A program made the position numbers and the translations under genes. A stretch of 64,000 nt of DNA from an uncultured Collinsella sp. (lineage in GTDB: Bacteria; Actinomycetota; Coriobacteriia; Coriobacteriales; Coriobacteriaceae), in the NCBI GenBank assembly GCA_902491565.1, contig CABUIE010000001.1:124001-188000 (forward strand). Direction: 5' to 3'. The notes beneath the pieces were generated by a model, which was not told the origin of the DNA, searched no databases, and was given only the letters and a program-made list of their open reading frames with translations. Shown here in pieces: positions 1 to 9,911 of this stretch. Position 1 is the first letter of the stretch. Each line of letters begins with the position of its first letter.

Positions 1-2
1 AC

Positions 3-1766
3 AACGCCGGGCGGTCCCGTGGCAACGACCCGGCGTCGCGACTTCGCGGCTCGGGCGGCCCTCAAGTGCATAACACCAGGTCGCGCAAGAGTTCGTCGAC
101 CGAATGGCTCACAGGCGCGCCTCTGCCTCGTCGCAAAGCCGTCATGGGCTTCATCGGGCTTGGCTTGGGCTTGGGCGTCTTTCGCCTTGCCGACTATCAA
201 ATTGTCGAAGCCGATAAACTGCGCGAGCGTGCCGATGCGCGCCGCCTGCTTGCGCAGACCCTCTATGCCAAACGCGGCACCATCTACGACCGCAACGGCA
301 ACGTGCTGGCGTCGTCGGTCGAATGTCGCAACATCGCCGTGAACCCGCAGCTTGTCGAGGATGTTGACAAGACGGTGTCGGCGCTGGTCAAGGCAACTGG
401 AATCGATAAAAAGACCTGCCGCAAGCTCGTTGAGTCCGATGGAACCTGGGTGTATATCAAGCGCCAGGTGGACGAAGACGATGTTGCGGCGCTGGAGAAG
501 AAGAACCTGCCCGGCGTGCTTTTTGAGCAGGCCATGAAGCGCGTATATCCATACGGCAATCTGGCATCGCAGGTGCTGGGTGTAGTGAATGTAGACAACG
601 ACGGCTTGACGGGTCTCGAAAAGCAATACAACAAGCTTCTGACCGGCACGAACGGTTCTCTCGTACGCGAGCGCGCGAGGGACGGCAGCTATATCGCGGG
701 CGGTGCCTATAAAAAGGTGGCTGCGGTCGACGGCGTTGATATCGTGACGACGCTCGACGTCAATATCCAGCGTGCGGCCGAGGATGCCCTGGCAGAGGCA
801 GTTGAGAAGACTAAGGCCAAGAACGGCTCGGCGCTGGTCACCGATCCTACGACAGGCGAGATTTTGGCAGCCTGCTCGTACCCGACCTACGACCAGACCG
901 ATCTGGAGAATGCCAAGACCGAGGATATGAATCTGCGCCTGGTCACCGACGCCTACGAGCCCGGCTCGGTCTTTAAGACGCTCGTGGCGGGCGCCGGCTT
1001 CGACTTGGGCGTCGTGCGATCGAGTACGTCGTTTGAGGTGCCGGCGAGCATCAAGGTGGGCGACGATACCGTCACCGATGCCGACAAGCGCGACTATGCC
1101 ATGACCATGGATGTGCGCGAGATGATGCGCCGTTCGTCCAACGTGGGCTTTGTCCTAGTGGGGCGCAAGATCGGTGCCGACGACTTTGCCGCCTATGTGG
1201 ACAAGTGGGGCATCGGTCACAGCTCGGGTGTCGATTTTCCGGGAGAGAGCCTGGGCATCGTCAAGGAGCGTGACCAGTATGACGGCGCCACGCTGGGCTC
1301 GATGAGCTTTGGACAGGCACTGTCCGTCTCGCCGATTGAGATCGCACGTGCCGTGGGCGGTATCGCCAACGGCGGCGTGATGATGACCCCGCACTTCTAT
1401 AAGTCCAGCAAGGGCGACGAGAAGGACTGGGGCGAAGGCGAGCGCGCGATTTCTGAGGATGCCGCATCCCAGGTGACATCGTGCATGCAGACGGTCGTGT
1501 CCGAGGGAACGGGCGTTGGCGGCGCGGTTGACGGCTATGACGTGGCGGGTAAGACCGGTACGGCCGAACGAGCCGACGAGAACGGCGGCTACCTCAAGGA
1601 GAACTATATGTCGTCCTTTATGGGCTTTGCACCGGCACAATCGCCCAAGGTGCTGTGCTATATCACGCTCGACGGAACGCCGAGCGGCTCGGATGCCGCT
1701 GCGGTGCCGTTCCAGTCCATTATGGCCAACGCGCTCGACGTGCTGGGTATCCCGCACACGAGGTAG
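3..1766 (+). CDS. ftsI: Peptidoglycan transpeptidase, FtsI/PBP2 class B (5' partial)
   Basis: Class B penicillin-binding protein that cross-links septal peptidoglycan at the outer face of the membrane. Numbering from the GTG at 66, one membrane segment lies near residues 27-40. The dimerisation domain (KRGTIYDRNGNVLA) follows, then the transpeptidase with the acyl-serine motif SVFK (Ser301), SSN (357-359) and KTGT (496-499). There is no PASTA domain; the protein ends about 70 residues after KTGT. The frame is open to the window edge. The 21 codons before 66 read as a Ser/Arg/Gly/Asn-rich tail with GC-rich third positions, and no clear ribosome binding site precedes the GTG at 66, so the true start is probably upstream of the window. 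It is the first visible gene of the dcw cluster. Confidence 0.93.
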   Translation, partial: NAGRSRGNDPASRLRGSGGPQVHNTRSRKSSSTEWLTGAPLPRRKAVMGFIGLGLGLGVFRLADYQIVEADKLRERADARRLLAQTLYAKRGTIYDRNGNVLASSVECRNIAVNPQLVEDVDKTVSALVKATGIDKKTCRKLVESDGTWVYIKRQVDEDDVAALEKKNLPGVLFEQAMKRVYPYGNLASQVLGVVNVDNDGLTGLEKQYNKLLTGTNGSLVRERARDGSYIAGGAYKKVAAVDGVDIVTTLDVNIQRAAEDALAEAVEKTKAKNGSALVTDPTTGEILAACSYPTYDQTDLENAKTEDMNLRLVTDAYEPGSVFKTLVAGAGFDLGVVRSSTSFEVPASIKVGDDTVTDADKRDYAMTMDVREMMRRSSNVGFVLVGRKIGADDFAAYVDKWGIGHSSGVDFPGESLGIVKERDQYDGATLGSMSFGQALSVSPIEIARAVGGIANGGVMMTPHFYKSSKGDEKDWGEGERAISEDAASQVTSCMQTVVSEGTGVGGAVDGYDVAGKTGTAERADENGGYLKENYMSSFMGFAPAQSPKVLCYITLDGTPSGSDAAAVPFQSIMANALDVLGIPHTR

Positions 1767-1892
1767 GGGGTTACAATCTTTGGGGCCTGGTTTGTTGTCC
1801 CATATGAGGGTGTTCACATGCCCTGCACCACGCATGCGCGGCGCTGGGATACAATACGCCGATAGCATTATTAGGTTTACAGGGGAGCTGCA

Positions 1893-3317
1893 ATGATAGA
1901 GATCGCCGTCAACAACCTCGCGGCCGCAACAGGGGCCCGAACCGTGACGGGAGAAGCCGATCGGGTATGCCGCGGGTGCGTTATCGACTCGCGCCAGGTC
2001 GAGGAAGGGACGATTTTCGTCGCCTTTCCCGGTGAAAACGTCGACGGCAATGATTTTGCTTCCCGTGCCGTCCAGTCGGGTGCCGGCGCCGTCGTGATGA
2101 CGCGTGAGCCCGAGGCCGAGCTGGTCTCGCTGGCACAGGACAGGGGCTGTGCCATCTTGCTGACCGATGATCCCGAGGAGTTTCTGCTGCGTTTGGCGCA
2201 CACGTATCGCCTGGAGCTTGGCTGCCTGGTCGTTGGCATTACCGGTTCCATCGGCAAGACGACGACCAAGGACGTGCTCGCCGCTGTACTCGCCAAGCGC
2301 TATCGTGTCTGGGCCACCAAGGGCAATTTCAATAACCTGATCGGCATGCCGCTCACGGTGCTTTCCGCTCCGGCCGATACCGAGGTCCTGGTGCTCGAGA
2401 TGGGCATGAACCATTTCCACGAGATTGAGCGCCTGTCCCAGTCCGCCAATCCCAACCTTGCCATCGTAAGCAAGATCGGCACCTCTCACATCGGCATTTT
2501 GGGCAGCCGCGAGAACATCGCCCGCGCTAAGGCCGAGATTGTCCAGGGTATGTGCGCCGCCGGCGACTTCTTGCCGCTGCTGGTTTTGGGCGGTGAGGAC
2601 GACTTTACGCCGTTCATTCGCGATACGTTCGCCCAGCCTGCTGGTATCGATGTGATGCTGGCCGGCGTCTCGGACGATGATGAGGTCCGTGCCCGCGACA
2701 TTCGTGTTGATGACGAGGGACGTCCGGTCTTTACGCTCGATTTTGGCCAGGGTGAGACGATCGATACCATGCTTGCCATCCCCGGCGTGCAGTCCGTTCC
2801 TAATGCCGTTAAGGCCGCCGCGGTTTCCTATCGCCTGGGCGTGACGCCCGAGCAGATCGATGCTGCCTTTAGGGGCCTCACGATCACCGGTCACCGCCAG
2901 GAGATCAAGCGCGCCAAGAGCGGTGCCCGCGTCATCGACGATTCCTATAACGCCAGTGCCGAATCCATGGCTGCTGGCCTCGATCTACTGTGCTCGCTTT
3001 CGTGCACGGGGTCTCGCATGGCGATCCTGGGCGAGATGGGCGAGATGGGCGATGAGGCTCCTCGCATGCATGAGCTCGTGGGCGCCTATGCGGCCGCCAA
3101 GAAGCTCGACATGCTGGCGTGCGTGGGTGGTGAGCTGGCCCAGCTTATGGCCGATGCCGCGCGCATGATGGGCATGGACGAGGACCGCATCCAGGTGTTC
3201 TCCGATTATCAGCAGGTGCTCGACCGCATGGGCGGCGCGCTTGAAAAACATGATGTTGTACTGGTCAAGGGTTCCCGCTTTGTTGAGCTCGACCGCTTTG
3301 TGGAAGGTGTGTGCTAG
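1893..3317 (+). CDS. murF: UDP-MurNAc-tripeptide-D-Ala-D-Ala ligase MurF
   Basis: Cytoplasmic ATP-dependent ligase that adds D-Ala-D-Ala to the UDP-MurNAc tripeptide, the last soluble step of precursor synthesis. The 474-residue length is normal for MurF. The Mur ligase ATP loop GITGSIGKTTTKD starts at residue 115. The central-domain motif EMGMNHFHEI and the C-terminal VIDDSYNASAESM are present. The ATG at 1893 has GGGGAG seven bases upstream. A 126-bp gap separates it from ftsI; it contains TACAAT at 1850-1855 but no matching -35, so an internal promoter is possible but unproven. mraY follows after 3 bp, implying one transcript. Confidence 0.96.
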   Translation: MIEIAVNNLAAATGARTVTGEADRVCRGCVIDSRQVEEGTIFVAFPGENVDGNDFASRAVQSGAGAVVMTREPEAELVSLAQDRGCAILLTDDPEEFLLRLAHTYRLELGCLVVGITGSIGKTTTKDVLAAVLAKRYRVWATKGNFNNLIGMPLTVLSAPADTEVLVLEMGMNHFHEIERLSQSANPNLAIVSKIGTSHIGILGSRENIARAKAEIVQGMCAAGDFLPLLVLGGEDDFTPFIRDTFAQPAGIDVMLAGVSDDDEVRARDIRVDDEGRPVFTLDFGQGETIDTMLAIPGVQSVPNAVKAAAVSYRLGVTPEQIDAAFRGLTITGHRQEIKRAKSGARVIDDSYNASAESMAAGLDLLCSLSCTGSRMAILGEMGEMGDEAPRMHELVGAYAAAKKLDMLACVGGELAQLMADAARMMGMDEDRIQVFSDYQQVLDRMGGALEKHDVVLVKGSRFVELDRFVEGVC

Positions 3318-3320
3318 CCC

Positions 3321-4340
3321 ATGTTCGGCAATCCCTCGTATCCAACGTATCAGGCTTTTTTGGGGCTTGGCATCGCCGCTGCCATTGCGCTGCTGCTCAT
3401 GCCGTGGTGGATCAAGCTGCTGAAGGTCGAGGGTATCGGCCAACAGGTCCGAGCCGACGGCCCCAAGCGTCATTTGATTAAACAGGGTACGCCGACCATG
3501 GGCGGCGTCATCATCCTCGTCGCGATCTCGCTGACCTGCCTGCTGATGGGCAAGCTCACTACCGAGCTCGTGCTCGTGCTGCTCGCCACGCTGGCGACCG
3601 GCGTGCTGGGCCTGATCGACGACCTGACCTCCGTTACGCATGGGCGCTCGCTCGGTCTGACGCCTCATGCCAAGATGATCGGCCTAACCATTATCTGTGT
3701 CACCTTTACGGTACTTGCCGTTAACTGGTGCGGCGTCGCCCCCGAGATTCGTTTTCCCGGCGGCCTGACGATTGACCTCGGTGTTCTTTCGACCACCATC
3801 TGCGGCCTTTCGTTCCCGTGGCTCTACATTGTCTTTTGCTGGCTGATGATCGCCGGTCTTTCTAATGCCGTGAACCTGACCGATGGCCTTGACGGTCTTG
3901 CTGGCGGCACCTCCATGATTGCCATGCTCGCCATGGCTGCCATGGCGTTTTTGCACGGAGACGTGAACCTGTCCATCTTCTGCACCGCGTGTGCCGGTGC
4001 CTGCTTGGGCTTTCTGTGGTTCAACTGCTATCCGGCGAGCATCTTTATGGGCGATACCGGCTCGCTTGCCCTGGGCGCCGCGTTTGCCTGCACGTCCATC
4101 ATGACCAACACCGAGGTCGTCTCCCTTATCATCGGCGGCCTGTTTATCGTTGAGACCCTGTCGGTCATGATTCAGGTTGTCTACTTCCACTTTACGCACA
4201 AGCGCGTCTTCCTTATGGCGCCCATCCATCATCATTTCGAAAAGAAGGGCTGGGCCGAGACCAAGGTCGTCATCCGTTTTTGGATTATCGCTGCTGCCTT
4301 TGGTGCCGTTGGCCTTGCTCTGTTCTTCCAGTTGGGATAG
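3321..4340 (+). CDS. mraY: Phospho-MurNAc-pentapeptide transferase MraY
   Basis: Polytopic membrane enzyme that moves phospho-MurNAc-pentapeptide onto undecaprenyl phosphate to make lipid I. The 339 residues are mostly hydrophobic helices. Family signatures are visible: LGLIDDLTSV (Asp pair), NLTDGLDGLAGG, SIFMGDTGSLALG and the histidine loop PIHHHFEKKGWAE near the end. The ATG lies 3 bp after the murF stop, and murD follows after 9 bp, so it is almost certainly co-translated with its neighbours. There is nothing unusual in length or motifs. Confidence 0.97.
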   Translation: MFGNPSYPTYQAFLGLGIAAAIALLLMPWWIKLLKVEGIGQQVRADGPKRHLIKQGTPTMGGVIILVAISLTCLLMGKLTTELVLVLLATLATGVLGLIDDLTSVTHGRSLGLTPHAKMIGLTIICVTFTVLAVNWCGVAPEIRFPGGLTIDLGVLSTTICGLSFPWLYIVFCWLMIAGLSNAVNLTDGLDGLAGGTSMIAMLAMAAMAFLHGDVNLSIFCTACAGACLGFLWFNCYPASIFMGDTGSLALGAAFACTSIMTNTEVVSLIIGGLFIVETLSVMIQVVYFHFTHKRVFLMAPIHHHFEKKGWAETKVVIRFWIIAAAFGAVGLALFFQLG

Positions 4341-4349
4341 TGGTCTTTC

Positions 4350-5756
4350 ATGTCTCTTGCTGATGTCTTTAGCCTGCTCGTTTTGGGTCAGGGCAAATCC
4401 GGTCTCGATGTCGCCCGCTGGGCGCTGGCACATCCCGAGCGCGTAAGTGCCGTTACCGTGTATGGCGGTGGCACCTCTGAGCCCAATGACGCCACGCGTG
4501 CGCTCGAGGCTGCTGGTGCGTCGTTTGTCTATGGGACCGAACAGGTCGAGGGCGCCTATGACGTATGCGTGACGTGCCCGGGCATCTCGGAGTTCTCGGG
4601 CTTCTTTAAGGCTGGGCGCGAGCATGCCGCCCAGATTATGGGTGAGCCCGAGTTTGCCTATCGCCTGTCGCCCGATAACTGGATTGCCATCACGGGCACC
4701 AACGGCAAGACGACCACCACGTCGCTGACTGATTATCTGCTTAAGGCTGCCGGCGAGGCCAGCGTTGCTGTCGGCAACATCGGCGAGCCGCCGGTCAACG
4801 AGATTGACGGCCGAGCCCACAACGAGTGGTTTGTGGCTGAGCTCTCGAGCTATCAGATTGCTACGACAACCGAGCTCCACCCCCGCGTGGCGGTGCTGCT
4901 CAACATCACTCCCGACCACTTGGGCTGGCATAAGAGTCATAAGAACTATGCGCTTGCCAAGATCAAACTGTTTGACAATATGGTCGATGACGATCTGGTG
5001 GTTGTCGACGTCGAAGACGCCGGCATTCACGAGTTCGATGAGTACATCTACACGCCGGGTCGTCGCATCTGCAAGGTTGCCTTTGACGAGCCTGAGGGCG
5101 AGGATGCCGCCTTTGTGCGCGATGGCAAGATGATCGTGCGTCTGAAGGGTGTCGAGACCCCGCTCATCGCTACATCCGAGCTCAAGATCTCGGGCCATCA
5201 CAATGTTATCAATGCCCTGTGCGCTGCCACGGCTGCCTTGGCAGTCGGTGCCGATGTCGACGGTGTCTGCCGCGGTCTGGCCTCGTTCCAGCCGCTCGAG
5301 CACCGCGTGGAGCCGTGTGGCGAGATTGACGGCGTGCGCTACGTCAACGATTCCAAGGCGACTAACACCGATGCGGTCGAGAAGGCACTGACGGCATTTC
5401 CCGATGACGACGTGATCTTGCTGCTCGGCGGCCACGATAAGGGCACTCCGCTCACGGACTTCGCGCGCGTCGTTATGGACAACGTGCGCTCGGTCGTCTG
5501 CTTTGGCGATGCGCGCGAGCGCTTCACCGCCGCTATGGACGAGGCTGATGTCGATGGCGATGTGGATATCGCCCAGGCGGATGACCTGCGCGACGCCGTG
5601 GACGTTGCCCGTTCGCTTTCGAGCCGTGGCGACGTGATCTTACTTTCTCCTGCCTGCTCTTCGTTCGATGAGTTCTCGGGCTATGAGGAGCGCGGCCGCG
5701 TGTTTAAGGACTACGTGGCTCAGCTTGCCGCTACAGCGAAATCACAAATGGAATAG
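4350..5756 (+). CDS. murD: UDP-MurNAc-L-Ala:D-Glu ligase MurD
   Basis: Cytoplasmic Mur ligase that adds D-glutamate to UDP-MurNAc-L-alanine. The 468-residue protein starts with a Rossmann-type segment (LLVLGQGKSGLDVARWA). The ATP loop ITGTNGKTTTTS lies near residue 114, followed by AELSSYQI, and the C-terminal domain holds VNDSKATNTDAVEKAL and ILLLGGHDKG, typical of MurD. It starts at ATG 4350, nine bases after mraY, and ends eight bases before ftsW. Confidence 0.96.
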   Translation: MSLADVFSLLVLGQGKSGLDVARWALAHPERVSAVTVYGGGTSEPNDATRALEAAGASFVYGTEQVEGAYDVCVTCPGISEFSGFFKAGREHAAQIMGEPEFAYRLSPDNWIAITGTNGKTTTTSLTDYLLKAAGEASVAVGNIGEPPVNEIDGRAHNEWFVAELSSYQIATTTELHPRVAVLLNITPDHLGWHKSHKNYALAKIKLFDNMVDDDLVVVDVEDAGIHEFDEYIYTPGRRICKVAFDEPEGEDAAFVRDGKMIVRLKGVETPLIATSELKISGHHNVINALCAATAALAVGADVDGVCRGLASFQPLEHRVEPCGEIDGVRYVNDSKATNTDAVEKALTAFPDDDVILLLGGHDKGTPLTDFARVVMDNVRSVVCFGDARERFTAAMDEADVDGDVDIAQADDLRDAVDVARSLSSRGDVILLSPACSSFDEFSGYEERGRVFKDYVAQLAATAKSQME

Positions 5757-5764
5757 GGGTTGCG

Positions 5765-7285
5765 GTGAGAGAGGAGAGCCCCCGACAAGGTATGAGGAGG
5801 CCCGACTCGGACCGTGCTTCCTCACGTCGCACCACACCGCGTTCCAGCCGCGGCGGGCAGTCGTTTAGCGAACGCTATATTGCCGGCGTTCCCGCCCGTA
5901 TCATGCGCCCCCGTTTGATATTCATGGCCTGCCTGTTTACCTTGGTATGCTTTGGCCTGCTGATGGTGTACTCGGCGTCTTCGGTCGAGGCGCTGCACGA
6001 GAATGGCTCGGCGACGTTTTTTCTGGGTCGACAGGCCGCGTTTGCCGTGGTCGGTGTTCTGGCGCTGATTGCCATCGTGCGCGTTTTGCCGGACAGCTGG
6101 TTTGGGGAGGATGTGCTCAGGATCTTCCTTATCGGCATGATAGGGCTACTGCTTCTGGTGTTCTTGGTGGGCAGCGGCAGCCGCGGCGCCACGCGCTGGC
6201 TCAACATCGCCGGCATTCAGTTCCAGCCTTCCGAGTTTTTAAAGCCATTTGCCATTGCGTATTCGGCCATCATGCTCGATCGCTTCTTTTCGCCCGGTGG
6301 CAACATCAACGAATTCCTTCGCAAGATGGGCATCTACCTGGGCATTTCGCTCTTTCTGATCTTTATCCAGCCCGATTTCGGTACTGTCCTGATCATCCTG
6401 TTGACCCTCATGTGCATGGCGTTGTTTGCGGGTCTCGACCCCAGATTTATCATCGGCGTGCTAATCTTCGGCATTCTCGTGATCGTGATTGCGCTTGTCG
6501 CAGAGCCGTACCGTATGGTGCGTATTCAGGTTGCCTTGAACCCTTGGGCCGACGAGTATGGTGACGGCTATCAGGCCACGCTTGCCATTATGGCCTTTGC
6601 CTCGGGCGGTCTGTTCGGCCGTGGCATCGGCAACTCAACCATGAAGTACTCGTATCTGCCCGAGGCGCACAATGACTACATCCTGGCCATCATTGGCGAG
6701 GAAGTCGGTTTTGTCGGAACCGTGCTGTTCTTCTTGGTGTTTGCGATGCTGATCTACTCGGCGTTTCGCATTGCCGAGCAGGCGACCGATCGCCGGGGCG
6801 CGCTTATGGCGTCTGGCTCCGCGGTCATTCTCGCAGTGCAGTTTTTGATTAACGCGCTGGGCATCCTCAACGTGTTTCCCATGACGGGCAAACCGTTGCC
6901 GTTTATTAGCTACGGCGGTTCGTCGATTATTGTGTCGCTCATGCTTGCCGGGTTGATCCTGCGCGTTTCGTACGAGAGCGCCCGCCGCGATGAGTATGAC
7001 CGCCGCCGCGAGAGCTTTGCCGTTATGGATGAGAGTACCGCCGGCGTGCCCCACGTGCGCGGCGAGCGATCTTCGCGTAACGGTTTTACCGTCCTGGATG
7101 GCTCTGCGACCGAGCCGGCAGCCCGCCCGCGTCAGCGAACGGCGCCGCAAGGTCGTCCTCAGCGCCCCAGCCCTCGCAACGCGGGCGGCGGATATAATCG
7201 AATCGATTTGAACTCGGACCCGTCGGCGCGTCTGCGTACCGACGACCAGGGACCGCGTGTACGAAGGGACTACCATGACCGATAA
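5765..7285 (+). CDS. ftsW: Lipid II polymerase / division protein FtsW (SEDS family)
   Basis: SEDS-family glycosyltransferase that works with FtsI at the septum. Membrane segments begin near residue 45 after a 40-residue basic Ser/Arg tail and continue to about residue 405. The signatures GSGSRGATRWLNI, QPDFGTVLIILLT, PEAHNDYILAIIGEEVGF and MTGKPLPFISYGGSS are intact. About 100 residues of Arg/Pro/Ser-rich, probably disordered cytoplasmic tail follow, longer than in classic FtsW. The GTG at 5765 is the first start after murD and is used here; no better ATG precedes the first helix. The last 11 bases overlap murG. Confidence 0.94.
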   Translation: MREESPRQGMRRPDSDRASSRRTTPRSSRGGQSFSERYIAGVPARIMRPRLIFMACLFTLVCFGLLMVYSASSVEALHENGSATFFLGRQAAFAVVGVLALIAIVRVLPDSWFGEDVLRIFLIGMIGLLLLVFLVGSGSRGATRWLNIAGIQFQPSEFLKPFAIAYSAIMLDRFFSPGGNINEFLRKMGIYLGISLFLIFIQPDFGTVLIILLTLMCMALFAGLDPRFIIGVLIFGILVIVIALVAEPYRMVRIQVALNPWADEYGDGYQATLAIMAFASGGLFGRGIGNSTMKYSYLPEAHNDYILAIIGEEVGFVGTVLFFLVFAMLIYSAFRIAEQATDRRGALMASGSAVILAVQFLINALGILNVFPMTGKPLPFISYGGSSIIVSLMLAGLILRVSYESARRDEYDRRRESFAVMDESTAGVPHVRGERSSRNGFTVLDGSATEPAARPRQRTAPQGRPQRPSPRNAGGGYNRIDLNSDPSARLRTDDQGPRVRRDYHDR

Positions 7286-8390
7286 AATGACCGTTGCTAT
7301 TGCAGCCGGCGGCACGGCCGGGCACATCAACCCCGCGCTCGCCTTGGCCGAAGAGCTGCGTGACCGTGGCCACCACGTTGTGTTCGTGGGCCAGTCGCGC
7401 AAGCTCGAGGGTCGTCTGGTCCCCGAGGCTGGGTTTGATTTTGTGCCCATTACGGTCACGGGCTTCGACCGCTCCCGTCCTTGGACGGCGCTGACCTCGC
7501 TGTGGCGTGTCAACAAAGCCAAGCGTGCGCTCGCCAGTCATTTCTCAAAGGTCGGCAAGCCCGATGCCGCCATTGGTTTTGGTGCCTATGTCGAGGTTCC
7601 GCTGCTGGGGTGGTGCAAGGGCGCGGGCGTTCCGTATCTGCTGCATGAGCAGAACTCTGTTCCGGGCCTGGCCAACAAGATGATGAACTCCCACGCCGCC
7701 CGCGTGTGCATCTCGGTGCCGGCAGCGCGTTCGGTCTTTGAGCGCGAAGGTGACCCTGACCACGTGCTCATGACCGGCAACCCCGTACGTCGCTCGGTGA
7801 TCGAGGGCGATCGCGCTCGCGGCCGCAAGGCACTTGGCGTTCCCGAGGACGCTACGCTGCTGCTCGTCTTTGGCGGTTCACTTGGCGCCCAGCACCTCAA
7901 CGAGCGTGTGGCTTCGCTCAAAAACGAGCTGCTTTCGCGCAAGAACCTCTATGTGTTGCATTCGACGGGTGCCGACGGCTTTGAGGAGACCGAGCGCGCT
8001 TTGGCGCTGACGCCCGAGGAGGCGAAGCGTTACCGCGTCCAGCCTTACATCGACAACATGGGCGATATGCTGGCTGCTGCCGATTTGGTGCTCTCGCGTT
8101 CGGGCGCATCGAGCGTGGCCGAGATCGCTGCACTCGCCGTGCCTTCGGTGCTCGTGCCGTACCCGCATGCGACGGCCGACCACCAAACCACCAATGCCCG
8201 TTATCTGGTCGACGCCGGGGCCGGCGTGCTCTGCGCCGATGCCGATATCGACGGTTCTGCCTTTGCCGATGAACTGCTGCACCTGGTCGATGACGCGGCG
8301 GCGCGCGACGCCATGCGTCAGGCGGCGCGTGGTCTGGCCCAGGATAGGGCCGCCGCTCTTCTGGCGGATGCGGTAGAGGGTTTGCGTTAG
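7275..8390 (+). CDS. murG: Lipid II synthase MurG (GlcNAc transferase)
   Basis: Peripheral membrane glycosyltransferase that adds GlcNAc to lipid I to give lipid II. The N-terminal glycine loop AAGGTAGHINPALALAEEL and the C-terminal-domain loop FGGSLGAQHLNERV are visible, followed by SRSGASSVAEIAA and the HATADHQTTNA donor-site segment. I chose ATG 7275 over an in-frame GTG at 7257 because GAAGGGA lies at 7263-7269 with good spacing. This gives 371 residues and an 11-bp overlap with ftsW, which suggests translational coupling. Confidence 0.95.
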   Translation: MTDKMTVAIAAGGTAGHINPALALAEELRDRGHHVVFVGQSRKLEGRLVPEAGFDFVPITVTGFDRSRPWTALTSLWRVNKAKRALASHFSKVGKPDAAIGFGAYVEVPLLGWCKGAGVPYLLHEQNSVPGLANKMMNSHAARVCISVPAARSVFEREGDPDHVLMTGNPVRRSVIEGDRARGRKALGVPEDATLLLVFGGSLGAQHLNERVASLKNELLSRKNLYVLHSTGADGFEETERALALTPEEAKRYRVQPYIDNMGDMLAAADLVLSRSGASSVAEIAALAVPSVLVPYPHATADHQTTNARYLVDAGAGVLCADADIDGSAFADELLHLVDDAAARDAMRQAARGLAQDRAAALLADAVEGLR

Positions 8391-8487
8391 TTAGACGGGA
8401 TATCGTCGGTCGCCCTCGCGCTGATGCGGTAGGTGCGGTACAGTTAACGGGTTACAGGCAGTGTTTACGCAAGGAGTACACGAGCAC

Positions 8488-9906
8488 ATGGCTGATTCCC
8501 AGACTGCAACCTCCGCGCCCGAGTTTAAGAGCGCCCACTTTATCGGTATCGGCGGCGCCGGCATGAGCGGCATCGCCCTCGTTCTGCACGAGCGCGGTTA
8601 TGCCGTTACCGGCTCCGACCTTAAGACGTCACGTTATATCCGCCAGCTTACCCGCGCTGGCGTGAAGGTGCATGTGGGCCATGAGGCCGCCACGATCGAC
8701 GAGGTCAAGCCCGACGTGGTTGTTGTCTCCACCGCTATTCCGGAGTCCAACCCCGAACTCGTGCGCGCTCGCGAGCTTGGTATTCCCGTGTGGCCCCGTG
8801 CCAAGATGCTCTCTGCTTTGGGCCACGGCTACACCACCGTCGCTGTTGCCGGCACGCATGGCAAGACCACCACGTCTTCGATGTGCGCCACCATGCTCGA
8901 CCGCATGGGTCTGGATCCGAGCTTCTTGATCGGTGGCATCGTCGAGGGCTATGACACGAACGGCAAGAACGGCTCGGGCGACTACTTTGTCGCCGAGGCC
9001 GACGAGTCCGACAGCTCCTTCCTGTTCCTGAACCCCAACGTGGTCATTGTGACCAACGTCGAGGCCGACCACCTCGATCACTACTCGGGTATCGAGGAGA
9101 TCGAGGCAACTTTCGCCAAATTCATGAGCCTGGTGGGCGAGGACGGCACCGTCATCGTCTGCGGTGAGGACCCGCATCTGGTCGAGCTCGCCAAGTCGAC
9201 GGGTCGTCACGTGCTTTCCTACGGCTTTGCCGAGAGCAACGACATCGTCTGCATGCACCCGGATGTCAAGGGCATCCAGAGCGACTTTATCGTTCGCTTT
9301 GAGGACGGCACTGAGCACGCTGTGGAGATCAAGAGCAATCCCGGTCGCCACAACATGCTCAACGCCACGGCGGTGCTCACCGTCGCCCATGTCCTGGGCC
9401 TTGACATCGACGCCGCCGCCAAGGCGCTCTCGAGCTTTGAGGGCGTCCGCCGTCGCTTTACCCACGTGGGCGATATCGATGGCATCACCGTGGTCGATGA
9501 TTACGGCCATCACCCCACCGAGATCAAGGCGACGCTTGCTGCCGCTTCGTCGCTGGGCTACAAGCATGTCGACGTCGTGTTCCAGCCGCATCGCTATTCG
9601 CGCCTGCAGGCCCTGTGCGACGACTTTGCCGATGCATTTGCCAATGCCGATAAACTGCTGCTGATTGATGTGTTCTCGGCTGGCGAGATGCCCATTCCGG
9701 GTGTCACCTCTAAGATGCTCGCCGATACCGTGCGCGCCAAGCATCCTGGCAAGGAGGTCGTGTACTGCTCCAGCCGTCTTGAGCTCAATCAGGAGCTCGA
9801 GCAGATGGTGGGCGAGGGCGACCTGCTGCTCACAATGGGTGCCGGTGACGTTACGACCGTCGGTCCCGAGTTTATCGAGTATCTGACTGCCAAGAAAGAC
9901 GCTTAA
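8488..9906 (+). CDS. murC: UDP-MurNAc:L-alanine ligase MurC
   Basis: Cytoplasmic Mur ligase that starts the stem peptide by adding L-alanine. The 472-residue protein shows the N-terminal FIGIGGAGMSGIA loop, the ATP loop AGTHGKTTTSSM, EADESDSSFL, and the C-terminal DDYGHHPTEIKATL and FQPHRYSRL motifs. The ATG at 8488 is preferred to a GTG at 8461, since AAGGAG lies at 8471-8476, although the 11-base spacing is long. It follows murG after a 97-bp gap with no terminator seen. murB starts 5 bp after it. Confidence 0.95.
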   Translation: MADSQTATSAPEFKSAHFIGIGGAGMSGIALVLHERGYAVTGSDLKTSRYIRQLTRAGVKVHVGHEAATIDEVKPDVVVVSTAIPESNPELVRARELGIPVWPRAKMLSALGHGYTTVAVAGTHGKTTTSSMCATMLDRMGLDPSFLIGGIVEGYDTNGKNGSGDYFVAEADESDSSFLFLNPNVVIVTNVEADHLDHYSGIEEIEATFAKFMSLVGEDGTVIVCGEDPHLVELAKSTGRHVLSYGFAESNDIVCMHPDVKGIQSDFIVRFEDGTEHAVEIKSNPGRHNMLNATAVLTVAHVLGLDIDAAAKALSSFEGVRRRFTHVGDIDGITVVDDYGHHPTEIKATLAAASSLGYKHVDVVFQPHRYSRLQALCDDFADAFANADKLLLIDVFSAGEMPIPGVTSKMLADTVRAKHPGKEVVYCSSRLELNQELEQMVGEGDLLLTMGAGDVTTVGPEFIEYLTAKKDA

Positions 9907-9911
9907 GTCTA

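Noticed and set aside
1..73. Frame 2 tail ending in TAA at 71-73 as the end of ftsL
   Set aside because: The 23 codons do not look like an FtsL C-terminus, and the ftsI frame itself is open to the window edge with better composition.
1155..2894. 579-residue open frame on the minus strand
   Set aside because: Shadow of ftsI and murF. High third-position GC leaves long antisense frames open; no family sequence and no ribosome binding site.
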